DNA of 29,917 bases from a virus: positions 1 to 29,917 of the IMG/VR virus record IMGVR_UViG_3300024346_000358; one strand, given 5' to 3'. This document shows positions 1-9,123 of the stretch, in pieces. The stretch's first letter is position 1, and each line of letters begins with the position of its first letter. Position numbers and translations under genes: made by a program. The notes under the pieces are model-generated. The model was not told the origin of the DNA and did not search any database. It saw only the letters and a list, made by a program, of their open reading frames with translations.

Positions 1-3000
1 AAGCCGCAAGTATTGATTTTAGCAATACTGATTCATTAAATGTTACAACAGCAGGCAACACATTCTTTATTGATGACACTCAAGTTAGATCAGATTTTTT
101 AAGATTACGTTCAAACAAACTAGAAAGTTTGGTTGGTAATTTAACAATAGATTCAGCACTTAATACTGTAAACATAACTGCAAATACAAATATAACAGGA
201 AATTTAACTACTAGTGGCAATGCTACAATTACTGGCGCTATTGTTAGATTAGGTGATGCAGATTCAGATGAGGTTGTATTTACTTCTGATGTTGCATCAG
301 GCATGATTCCAAATGTACATGCATCTTTTGACTTAGGTTCAACTAGCAAAATGTGGCAAACAGCGTATGCTGAAAAACTAACAACAGATGAAATTAATAT
401 TGAAGGTAACAATATTACAACAACTAGTTCAGATGCAGATTTAGATTTAGATCCAGCAGGTACAGGACAAGTATTATTTAATGAATTTACAGCGGACCAA
501 GCATTTACACAAAGCGGTACAAACTCAACTGCTACTGCACAAATTAATTCAACATTAGGTATTACAGGAACACTTACAGTAAATTCAGACACTACACTTA
601 ATAATGTAATTACTCCAACAATACAAGCAAATGGTTATGCTAACATTGGAACTACTAGTTTTGTAGGTAATAGAATTACAACAAACGACACAAATGCAAA
701 TTTAGAATTAAAACCTGCAGGCACCGGTGCTGTAAAAGTTCCAGGTAATATGCTTGTTGAAAATACTATTATTGCACCTACAGCAAATTATAGTTTTTCA
801 AATGCAACTATGAATAGTAACAGTGGTGAACGATTAATAACAACAAATTATAATGTTGAAAATCAAATCATTGGTGATGTTAGAATTGAAGGCAACGTAA
901 TTGATACACTAAGTTCTAACACAGATTTAGAGTTTAGAGCCAACGGTACTGGCAAAGTTATTATACAAGAAAACGTTGATGCATTAAATGTTAATGTTGA
1001 TGCAACAACAGCAGTATCAACAGCAAACGTTACAACTAATACACACGCTACAAATATAACAGTAAATACATTTTCAACTAAAGATACTAATATTGAATCA
1101 ATTTCAATTATACAAAATAGAATTGATACTGTAGTATCAGATGCAGATTTAGATCTACGTGCAAGCGGAACAGGAACAGTTTCCTTGCAAGAGCATGTAG
1201 ATGTAACAAACGATGTAAACGTTCAAGGATCGACGAATTTGAACGCCACAACTGTTGCTAACGGACTTAGTGCATTACAAGTTACAACTGGAAAATTAAC
1301 AACTGGTAGTACAACAATTGAAGGCATAAATTTATTTGGTAATAGCATTGATACTAATGGCGTAGATACGGATTTACAATTAAGTGCAAGCGGTACTGGT
1401 AGAGTAAGTTTAGGCGAAGATGTTATAGTTACAAATGATTTAACTGCTGACAATATAACATTTGATGCACTAACTATTACAGCAAGTGAACTAGCAAACT
1501 TACAAGTAACAGGTAATAAAATTATATCTAATACACAAATGGTTATAGGTGATATTGCTATTGACGGTAATGCTATTAGTACTCATGTAACTAATGCTGA
1601 TTTAGAATTTAGAGCCAATCAAACAGGTAAAGTGCGTTTACAAGAAAATGTAAATGTAACAAATAATTTTACAGTTAATGGTACACTGACAGCATACAAT
1701 ATTGGTATTGAAGGCGATGTTGATCTTAGTGAACTTGAAACTGACGGTAACATTGAATTTAATGACAACTATGTTACAACTACAGTTTCAGACAGTAACT
1801 TAGAACTTCGAACAAGTGGTGTAGGATTTTTAGATTTACAAGGTATAAAAATTAAAGACACTGTAATTCAATCTAGTTCATCATCAGACCTTGTAATTTT
1901 ACCAGATACATATTTAGAAATTGGATCAACTGGTAGTGTTGTTTTACCAAACAGTACTGTGTCAGGATCTGATCCTGAATACAACAATGGCGCTTTTAGT
2001 AATGTTACAGGCGATGGAAGTAATTTCTTTAGTAGAGAAGTTACAGTTAATGGTGTAAGAATTGTAGCGGCAGGAGCAGTTGGTGGCCAGACAGCAGTGC
2101 CTGATGCCTTTGTTGAAAAGGTAGCACGTATGTTTGAATTATTTACTGACGTAAATGGAGCAGGCATCAACGAAGCATCACAGCGTACATTTATTAAAAC
2201 ACTAAGTGGTGACGCAGGCACGTATCATGCGGCAGTTGGACCAACACTACAACGAGTAGCAAGGGGCGCCGGCAGTGATTATACTCCAAACTTCCTAACA
2301 GACTCTGGTATTGCATCTTACAATTTATCGCCACTATTTGATAGTCACGTTGCTAACGATATGGTTTGGTATCTAAACTCAACTGGTGGTGCTCCTGGAG
2401 ACGGTGACAACGATGCACAAGAAGTAATTGAACACGTATTCCATACACTACATATGCACGGTCTTGACGCAGTATCATTAAAGATGTATTCTTATATTAG
2501 TGCAGACTGGGCAAGCGGTCCTTTGTATGCGGCTATGGAAGAAGCATACGATGCAGGCAAATGGGATTCATCAGGATATGGCGGAAATGCTTGGAAGACT
2601 GATGGGGATGCATTTGAAGTAGCGGCTAAAGAATATTTGTTTTTGTTAAACTTTGGTATGTTTGAATACTCAAGTCTATGGGATGGTGGAAGTCTTAGTC
2701 CTGAATGGACAGACGATATGCGTACACAGTCTGGCATACAAGCAAATAACCCATTAGGCTATGCATTACATAATACATATATTGCTCCTGTTATTAGTAA
2801 GCCTTCATTGACAACAATTAGAAGCATATTCCAAGACGGCGACACAGGCAATCCTACACTAGCAGGTGCATCAGGATATGTAGTAGACAACTACACTCCG
2901 ATATTTTCAAATAATATTGGTGCTGTGCAATATAATTCAGATATTAATCAATTTGCTGGTAGACGTAATAGCGGTGTAAAAAGTGTATTAGGTGGATTGT

Positions 3001-3521
3001 ATAGTGATGATTACCAAACATTTGTAAGACCTAATAGTGATAATACAATTAACTTTACTACACAAGGTGTTAATGTTGCAACTATGTCATATCAAGCAAC
3101 AACACTTAATCGCTTAGAACTAGGTGGCATAGATATTGATGGCAACACAATACAAACAAATACTACAAATAGCGATCTAATACTTGCACCAGAATCTGGA
3201 CAAGGTAAAGTTCAATTTGAAAATTTACACTTCCTTGATAATACAATTACAAATACTTCTAACGGAGCGGCTCTGTTTAATGTAACAGGCGACGGATATA
3301 TTAAACTTAATCAACCCACAGCATTTGTTATACCAGCAGGATCAACAGTACAACGACCAAGTAATCCTCAAGTAGGTGAAATAAGACGTAATAGCGATTT
3401 GGATTATTTAGAAGTTTATACTGTGGGCGGTATTTGGTCAGATGCTTCAGGCTCAGGCGAAACAGTTAGCGAAGATGAGATGAATAATATAATGAATGAA
3501 TATATACTCATCTTTGGATAA
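1..3521 (+). CDS. Giant repetitive tail-fibre-like protein with an embedded unknown domain (5' partial)
   Basis: The reading frame is already open at base 3 with no start in the window, so the N-terminus is missing; the TTG at 129 is merely internal. Bases about 400-1850 encode seven copies of a repeat with the theme N-x-I-x-T, then (S/T)(D/N)-x-(D/N)-L-x-L/F and GTG; an eighth lies near 3140-3220. An early D-L-G-S-T-S-x-x-W segment is typical of phage fibres. Bases about 2055-2860 hold a non-repetitive, helix-rich domain of about 270 residues with the motif EVIEHVFHTLH (from 2421) and many Trp, Tyr and Asp. The C-terminus has a fibre-tip-like VIPAGSTVQRP segment and ends YILIFG. The role is inferred: a long trimeric fibre or other virion appendage. 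The next gene shares repeats and tip. I vaguely recall the embedded domain from large secreted marine bacterial proteins, but its function is unknown to me. Confidence 0.85.
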   Translation, partial: AASIDFSNTDSLNVTTAGNTFFIDDTQVRSDFLRLRSNKLESLVGNLTIDSALNTVNITANTNITGNLTTSGNATITGAIVRLGDADSDEVVFTSDVASGMIPNVHASFDLGSTSKMWQTAYAEKLTTDEINIEGNNITTTSSDADLDLDPAGTGQVLFNEFTADQAFTQSGTNSTATAQINSTLGITGTLTVNSDTTLNNVITPTIQANGYANIGTTSFVGNRITTNDTNANLELKPAGTGAVKVPGNMLVENTIIAPTANYSFSNATMNSNSGERLITTNYNVENQIIGDVRIEGNVIDTLSSNTDLEFRANGTGKVIIQENVDALNVNVDATTAVSTANVTTNTHATNITVNTFSTKDTNIESISIIQNRIDTVVSDADLDLRASGTGTVSLQEHVDVTNDVNVQGSTNLNATTVANGLSALQVTTGKLTTGSTTIEGINLFGNSIDTNGVDTDLQLSASGTGRVSLGEDVIVTNDLTADNITFDALTITASELANLQVTGNKIISNTQMVIGDIAIDGNAISTHVTNADLEFRANQTGKVRLQENVNVTNNFTVNGTLTAYNIGIEGDVDLSELETDGNIEFNDNYVTTTVSDSNLELRTSGVGFLDLQGIKIKDTVIQSSSSSDLVILPDTYLEIGSTGSVVLPNSTVSGSDPEYNNGAFSNVTGDGSNFFSREVTVNGVRIVAAGAVGGQTAVPDAFVEKVARMFELFTDVNGAGINEASQRTFIKTLSGDAGTYHAAVGPTLQRVARGAGSDYTPNFLTDSGIASYNLSPLFDSHVANDMVWYLNSTGGAPGDGDNDAQEVIEHVFHTLHMHGLDAVSLKMYSYISADWASGPLYAAMEEAYDAGKWDSSGYGGNAWKTDGDAFEVAAKEYLFLLNFGMFEYSSLWDGGSLSPEWTDDMRTQSGIQANNPLGYALHNTYIAPVISKPSLTTIRSIFQDGDTGNPTLAGASGYVVDNYTPIFSNNIGAVQYNSDINQFAGRRNSGVKSVLGGLYSDDYQTFVRPNSDNTINFTTQGVNVATMSYQATTLNRLELGGIDIDGNTIQTNTTNSDLILAPESGQGKVQFENLHFLDNTITNTSNGAALFNVTGDGYIKLNQPTAFVIPAGSTVQRPSNPQVGEIRRNSDLDYLEVYTVGGIWSDASGSGETVSEDEMNNIMNEYILIFG
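400..1850 (+). repeat. Coding array of seven degenerate fibre repeats
   Basis: Seven degenerate units are translated from this stretch. Each carries N-x-I-x-T, a DL-x-L or DLEF core and a GTG turn, separated by Thr/Asn-rich beta-prone sequence of variable length. At DNA level the units are diverged, so this is an old protein-level amplification rather than a recent exact duplication. The same unit is used at 6535-8040 in the next gene. Confidence 0.75.
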
Positions 3522-3547
3522 CTAAGTCATTATAATATTCGCATTCA

Positions 3548-3556
3548 CATAAATAC
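3548..3556 (+). promoter_or_regulatory. T4-type late promoter candidate
   Basis: CATAAATAC lies in the 140-base gap between two giant genes and matches the T4/cyanophage late core (T/N)ATAAATA. It stands about 105 bases before the ATG at 3662, giving an unusually long leader. The leader contains a GC-rich stretch (about 3595-3660) and ends with a strong ribosome site, GAGGAG at 3651-3656, five bases before the start. Confidence 0.6.
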
Positions 3557-3661
3557 ATTATATAACGTAGAATCAGACCTAAAATTCAATGTTATCCGAC
3601 TGTGGTCAACCCGCAATGCAAGGTGGTTGGAGGGACAGGATCCCCGTATTGAGGAGAAGAG

Positions 3662-6600
3662 ATGGCCGTAGGTCGCATATCCGGACCGCTCTTGAAGTCG
3701 AACTTAATCCGTAATGGGATTGACTTGGCATTTGAGACGGATCTATTATATCTTGATGTAACAAATCAACGTATTGGTATCAATACTAACTCTCCACAAT
3801 ACGATTTAGATGTTAACGGAACAATCAGAACTACAAACTTGGTGTTAGATAAACTAACAGCAGGTAACATCACGATTGAAAATAATGATATTACAAGTAA
3901 CACTGGGACTATTGATTTAGGAACTGCTGATCAAGTTGTATACCAAAATAAACTAGTTGTTGATAGTTTTGAAATTAATGATAATACCATTAGAACAATA
4001 GACTCAGATGCAAATTTAGAAATAAATCCAAACGGTACAGGTACAATTGAGTTACTTGCAAATACTAATGTAACCGGAAACTTGCATGCAACAGGCAATA
4101 TTAGTGCAGACGGAAACATCATATTAGGTGATGCTGATACCGATAGTATTAATTTTAATGCAGAAATTGCTAGTAATATTATACCAGATGCTAGTGGAAC
4201 ATATAACTTAGGTTCATCTGTAAAATCATGGCAAGATGTACACGTTAATAATGTTAACGGACAAACAATAAATGCACAAATTGTTATTTCGGATGGTATT
4301 AATTTAAATACCAGACATGCTAATACTTTATATGTTGCTGAAAACGGAAACAATAATAACACAGGAAATCATCCACAATCTCCTTACTTAACTGTTGAAA
4401 AAGCATTACAAAATGCTACAGCAGGAGATACAATTCACATCCTTCCAGGCGTGTATCAAGAAAGACTTCCATTAGTAATTCCGGTAGGAGTTACAGTTAA
4501 AGGACACAGTATGCGAGCAGTTACTATCAAGCCTGATAGTGTTGACTCAGAAGATGTATTCCATCTTAATGGTGAATCAACTGTTGAAGATTTATCTATT
4601 ATGGATTTCTATTACAACAGTGGAACTAATGTTGGACACGCATTTAGATATGCACCTAATATAAAAGTAACATCACGTTCGCCATATATTAGAAACGTTA
4701 CAGTTATCACAAAAGGTAGTGTAACAAATGCTAGTGATCCAAGAGGATTTAATCAAGGCGATGCTGGACGTGGCGCATACTTAGACGGTAGTGTTGCACA
4801 TACAGATTCAAAAGAAGCAAGTTGTTTATTTCACGCTGTAACATTTATTACTCCTGGCGTTGATGCATTAACATTTACAAACGGTGTTAGAGTTGAATGG
4901 TTAAACTCATTTACATATTTTGCTAATAGAGGCTTTTATGCTGTAAACGGGTCAACTGGTTTAAAAGGTGCAGGTCAAACAGAATTTAGAGTAAGCGATG
5001 TAACTGGTTCATTTAGTGCTGGAGAAACATTTGCAGTAAACAGTATTGACGGAAGTACAGTTGTTGCTAGTGGAGTAATTACTGACAAAGATGCATCTGG
5101 TAAGTTTAAGATTGCTGGCAATGTATCAGGTATTACTGAAGCATTAACTAGAACAGAAAAAACAATTAAATTTAATGGCGGTGCTAAGTTACAAACAGGT
5201 ATTAAAAAGTTTGGAACAGCAAGTGCAAACTTAGATGGCGTTAATAGTTATCTTAGTGTAGGAGCAAACGACGAGTTTGGCTTTGGCACAGATGACTTTA
5301 CAATTGAAGCATGGATATATGCAACGTCAACCACAGGCGAACAGCCTATATATGATTTACGTGCAGGTATTGCTACAGATACAGCACCATACTTTTACTT
5401 AGACGGAACAACTTTAAAATACAAAGTAGGAACTTCTGAAAGAATTAGTGGCGGCACTATTACTATTAATACATGGCATCATGTTGCTATAAGCAAACTT
5501 ACTGACGGTGTGCGTATGTACATTGACGGGAACCAAGTTGGTAACACGTATGTTCATAATACTGACTATGGATTTACTAAGCCAGTACTTATTGGTACAA
5601 ACTTTAATTTAGCAAATTACTTTACTGGCAATATTGATGATGTTAGAATTAGTAACAGTGCTAGATATCTTGATACAACTTATACTGTTCCAACTTCGCA
5701 GATAATCGGCGATAGTAATTGTGTATTGTTAACTCACTTAGACGGTGTAAATAATGCAACTACAGTTAATGAGAATATAAAAATAAGACAAAATTTATCA
5801 TTTAGTGGCGGTGCTACCGCTAACTTTATTGATTTTTACAACACAACAGACTTTGGTGGCGAATTAAGATCGATTGGTTCTGCAAACGTTTATGGTAACA
5901 AAGGTGCAGTAGGTGACGGTACTGGTGTTATTATGTATCTAGTAAGTCATAACTTTGCATACATTGGTAACGGCAAAGAAGTTACTAATGATGAAACTAC
6001 AGTAGTGCAAGCAAACGAAGTTGAAGAACTCAACAGTGCTAAAGTAAGATTTACAAGTGTTGATCACAAAGGTGACTTTAGAGTTGGTGATAATTTTTAT
6101 GTTAACCAAGAAACAGGCGAAGTTGTATTTGATGCTGTTAACTTAAACATTACAACACCAGATGGTATTACATTTGGCACAGGCGGCAATGTAACATTTA
6201 TTGATGGTAACAAAATTGAAACAGGTGATTTTAGAATAAGTGGAAACACTATTGAAACACTTACCCAAAATTTTATTATTGATAGTGCAACTAATATAGT
6301 TGACATTGAAGCAGACACAAATATTACAGGTAATTTAAATGTTACTGGTAACTTTACACTAGCCGGTAATATTAATATTGGTGACGCAGATACAGATAGT
6401 GTTGAGTTTGCATCAGATGTAAACAGTGATATTTTACCAAACTTTGACAACACATACGACTTAGGTAGTACATCTCAACGCTGGAAAAACATTTATTCAA
6501 ATCAGTTTGACAACGGTAACTTAAAAATTGAAGGCAATTCAATTACTACACAAGATAGTGATAGTGATTTACAACTAAATGCTGTAGGCGCAGGATCTGT

Positions 6601-8779
6601 TCGTGTACCAAGTAGCAACTTTGAAGTTACAGGAAATACGACTTTTAATAATACAACTACATTTAACGATGCAGTTCAAGTTAATGATAATGTTACTATA
6701 ACCGGAGCATTAAATCAAACAGGTTCTACTACTACAATTAATGCTAATCTTACAATACAAGATGGGCTTACTGTTAACGGTAACACACAACTAGAAAACA
6801 TTAATATTGCTGGTAATAGAATCCAAACAACGGATAGTGATAGTGACTTAGAGTTAGATGCCGCTGGCACAGGTAGAGTTGTTATTCCAAACGCAGACTT
6901 AGAAGTAGGCGGCGACATTGTTGTTAATGGTTCAGCACAATATGCTAACTTGTCAGCATCAGGAACAATTACAACAAACACAATGGTTGCAAACACAGCA
7001 ACTATAAACGGCCAAGCAAACTTTGAAGATATCGAGATTAATGATAACTTTATTACAACTACACAAACTAATAGTAATTTAGAATTACGTGCATCGGGCA
7101 CAGGTAAAATACTTGTTCCTAGCAATACGCTTGAAATCACAAATGATTTAGATGTTAGTGGTACAGCAACTATTAACAATTTAACAACAACTACTATTAC
7201 AACTGATACGTTAACTGTTGCAGATACAATGACAATTAACGGGCAAGTACAGTTTGAAGAAATAGTAATTGACGATAATGTTATTACAACTACATCTACA
7301 AATGCAAACTTAGAACTACGTGCAAGCGGTACTGGTAGAATACTTGTTCCAGATAACAATGTAGCAATTACAAACGATCTTACAGTTGATGGTGCAACTA
7401 GTTTACAAACTACTACAACAGGTAACTTAACAACTGACTCATTGACAGTTACTAATAATATGATTATTAATGGTCAGGCTAATTTTGAAAATATTGAAAT
7501 AAATGATAACGTTCTTACAACTACAGAATCAGATAGTGATTTAGAACTACGTGCAAATGGCACAGGTAATATTATTATTCCAAGTAATAATGTTGTTATT
7601 ACAGGCGGCTTAACTATTGATGGTAATACAACTGTTAATACAGTTACAGTTAATAGCAGTCTTTCAGTTGGTGACTTAACAATTACTAATGCAATTACTG
7701 CACCAAACGCAACATTAGAACTTGCAGAAATTGATATTAACACAAACTTTATTACAACTACAACTACTAATGCAGACTTAGAATTACGTGCTAACGGCAC
7801 TGGTGACATTTTAATACCAAGTAATAATGTTGTTATAGAACAAGACTTAACAGTGCAAGGTGTATTGAATGCAGACAACTTAGATGCATTGGGCAGAGTT
7901 ACAGCAAATAGTTTTAGTACAGGTAATATTTTAATTGATGATAACTTTATTACAACTACTCAATCAAATAGTGATTTAGAGTTACGTGCAAACGGTGCTG
8001 GTAAAGTTGTGTTTGATGATATACAATTTGATAGTAATATTATCAGTAGTACAGCGGATATGGTATTAAATCCAGGTAGCGGTGTACTTAAAATTGATAG
8101 TATTGACAGTGTTGTACTTCCAAAAGGTACCACAGCACAAAGAAACTCAACAGCACAAACTGGTATGTTACGTTATAACACAACTACAAACCATTTTGAA
8201 GGTTACAACGGTGACTGGATAACACTAAGTGACGGATTACGTGATGACGACGGTGACACATATATTACAGCAGAACTTACTCCGGGTGCTAACGATAATG
8301 TAATTAGGTTTTATAATCAAGGTGCTTTAACTGCTGATCTAACAGCAAGTAGATTTAGTACAACTAAACTTATCGTTGATGACATTGAAATTGATAGTAA
8401 TGAAATAAAAACAATATCTACTAACCAAGACTTAGTGTTATCAGGTAACGGCACTGGCGGAGTTGTATTAGATAATTTTAAATTCGACGGTGCTTCGTTT
8501 ACAAATACTGTTACAAATAGTATTACTTCGTTTAACTCAACAGGTAATGGATATTTTAAGTTTGGTGGTACAGGCGGAGTTGTAATTCCAACAGGTAACA
8601 ACGTAGAAAGACCTGCACCAGTCAACTCAGAAGATGGCATGATGCGATACAATAACGAAGATGATCGTGTTGAAATCTTTGACGGTGTAAACTGGGTTAG
8701 TGTCGCAGGCGCAAGCGGCGGGATAAGTAGAAATGATGCGGAATCAATCGCATTAGAATATGTATTGGTATTAGGATAA
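3662..8779 (+). CDS. Giant tail-fibre-like protein with beta-helix and LamG-like domains
   Basis: 1705 residues. The N-terminus (MAVGRISGPLLKSNLIRNG) looks like the conserved start of marine T4-like structural proteins and is probably the attachment end. Residues about 223-433 form a right-handed beta-helix (pectin-lyase-like) stretch with an LPLVIP...VKGHSMRAVTIKP core that also occurs in the genes at 9860 and 14794. Residues about 515-698 are LamG/concanavalin-like: FTIEAWIYA, then NTWHHVAISK, MYIDGNQVG and GNIDDVRISN. A DFRVGDNF segment near 803 is a motif shared with those same two genes. Residues about 958-1456 are the GTG repeat array, followed by two tip segments (VVLPKGTTAQR; VVIPTGNNVERP) and the tail YVLVLG. 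Role inferred: host-binding fibre, with LamG and beta-helix as glycan-binding candidates. No catalytic residues are identifiable. The start is supported by GAGGAG five bases upstream. Confidence 0.9.
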   Translation: MAVGRISGPLLKSNLIRNGIDLAFETDLLYLDVTNQRIGINTNSPQYDLDVNGTIRTTNLVLDKLTAGNITIENNDITSNTGTIDLGTADQVVYQNKLVVDSFEINDNTIRTIDSDANLEINPNGTGTIELLANTNVTGNLHATGNISADGNIILGDADTDSINFNAEIASNIIPDASGTYNLGSSVKSWQDVHVNNVNGQTINAQIVISDGINLNTRHANTLYVAENGNNNNTGNHPQSPYLTVEKALQNATAGDTIHILPGVYQERLPLVIPVGVTVKGHSMRAVTIKPDSVDSEDVFHLNGESTVEDLSIMDFYYNSGTNVGHAFRYAPNIKVTSRSPYIRNVTVITKGSVTNASDPRGFNQGDAGRGAYLDGSVAHTDSKEASCLFHAVTFITPGVDALTFTNGVRVEWLNSFTYFANRGFYAVNGSTGLKGAGQTEFRVSDVTGSFSAGETFAVNSIDGSTVVASGVITDKDASGKFKIAGNVSGITEALTRTEKTIKFNGGAKLQTGIKKFGTASANLDGVNSYLSVGANDEFGFGTDDFTIEAWIYATSTTGEQPIYDLRAGIATDTAPYFYLDGTTLKYKVGTSERISGGTITINTWHHVAISKLTDGVRMYIDGNQVGNTYVHNTDYGFTKPVLIGTNFNLANYFTGNIDDVRISNSARYLDTTYTVPTSQIIGDSNCVLLTHLDGVNNATTVNENIKIRQNLSFSGGATANFIDFYNTTDFGGELRSIGSANVYGNKGAVGDGTGVIMYLVSHNFAYIGNGKEVTNDETTVVQANEVEELNSAKVRFTSVDHKGDFRVGDNFYVNQETGEVVFDAVNLNITTPDGITFGTGGNVTFIDGNKIETGDFRISGNTIETLTQNFIIDSATNIVDIEADTNITGNLNVTGNFTLAGNINIGDADTDSVEFASDVNSDILPNFDNTYDLGSTSQRWKNIYSNQFDNGNLKIEGNSITTQDSDSDLQLNAVGAGSVRVPSSNFEVTGNTTFNNTTTFNDAVQVNDNVTITGALNQTGSTTTINANLTIQDGLTVNGNTQLENINIAGNRIQTTDSDSDLELDAAGTGRVVIPNADLEVGGDIVVNGSAQYANLSASGTITTNTMVANTATINGQANFEDIEINDNFITTTQTNSNLELRASGTGKILVPSNTLEITNDLDVSGTATINNLTTTTITTDTLTVADTMTINGQVQFEEIVIDDNVITTTSTNANLELRASGTGRILVPDNNVAITNDLTVDGATSLQTTTTGNLTTDSLTVTNNMIINGQANFENIEINDNVLTTTESDSDLELRANGTGNIIIPSNNVVITGGLTIDGNTTVNTVTVNSSLSVGDLTITNAITAPNATLELAEIDINTNFITTTTTNADLELRANGTGDILIPSNNVVIEQDLTVQGVLNADNLDALGRVTANSFSTGNILIDDNFITTTQSNSDLELRANGAGKVVFDDIQFDSNIISSTADMVLNPGSGVLKIDSIDSVVLPKGTTAQRNSTAQTGMLRYNTTTNHFEGYNGDWITLSDGLRDDDGDTYITAELTPGANDNVIRFYNQGALTADLTASRFSTTKLIVDDIEIDSNEIKTISTNQDLVLSGNGTGGVVLDNFKFDGASFTNTVTNSITSFNSTGNGYFKFGGTGGVVIPTGNNVERPAPVNSEDGMMRYNNEDDRVEIFDGVNWVSVAGASGGISRNDAESIALEYVLVLG
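6535..8040 (+). repeat. Coding array of about seven fibre repeats
   Basis: Successive units share N-x-I-T-T-T, DLELRA-x-GTG and (V/I)P-x-N-N-x-x-I. They are more alike than the units in the preceding gene, especially those between about 7030 and 8000, where short DNA runs such as gatttagaattacgtgca recur with few changes. This suggests more recent expansion or gene conversion in this gene. An eighth, divergent unit lies near 8395-8480. Confidence 0.75.
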
Positions 8780-8783
8780 AGAT

Positions 8784-9113
8784 ATGGCAACATTTTTTAG
8801 AACAAAAGTAGTAAAAGACATAGGTACTCAAAAAATTGAAGTGTTTGAAGTACCAGCGGCAACAAACGCCACAGTAATTGGTCTTAACTTAGCAAACATT
8901 ACAGACTTTGCTGTGCAAGCAAGCATTTATGTAAAAGATGATACAAGTGTTGAAGGGTTTTATGTTAGAAATGTAATGATACCTCCACAAACAAGTTATA
9001 AAGCAATGATTGGTGGTGAAAAGATTGTATTACCAACAGGTCATAGTTTATTAGTACAAGCAAACGCAAGTAATAGTATAGATGCTATTATCAGTTATGT
9101 AGATATACAATAA
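8784..9113 (+). CDS. Small virion-type beta protein, hypothetical
   Basis: 109 residues, starting four bases after the preceding stop, with AGGA at 8773-8776 inside the end of the upstream gene. It has no signal peptide or membrane segment. Alternating hydrophobic residues and the succession VIGLNLANI, ASIYVKDD, VMIPPQTSYK, VLPTGHSLLVQA suggest a compact beta-sandwich. The 106-residue protein at 19885 has a similar layout (short N-arm, ASLNICN, AAGQIIVAY), so both may be small adaptor, collar or decoration proteins that follow a giant fibre gene. Function is unknown; the structural role is inferred from position only. Confidence 0.75.
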   Translation: MATFFRTKVVKDIGTQKIEVFEVPAATNATVIGLNLANITDFAVQASIYVKDDTSVEGFYVRNVMIPPQTSYKAMIGGEKIVLPTGHSLLVQANASNSIDAIISYVDIQ

Positions 9114-9123
9114 GGAGCAATAG

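Noticed and set aside
129-131. TTG at 129 as the start of the first protein.
   Set aside because: The frame is open back to the window edge with typical fibre sequence; the true start lies upstream of the window.
3600-3660. A riboswitch or structured RNA in the GC-rich leader.
   Set aside because: Only short stems of 4-5 pairs could be drawn and no known riboswitch core was recognised.
6535-8040. A CRISPR-like or tandem DNA repeat array.
   Set aside because: Units vary in length and sequence and keep one reading frame; they are protein repeats, with no constant repeat and spacer.
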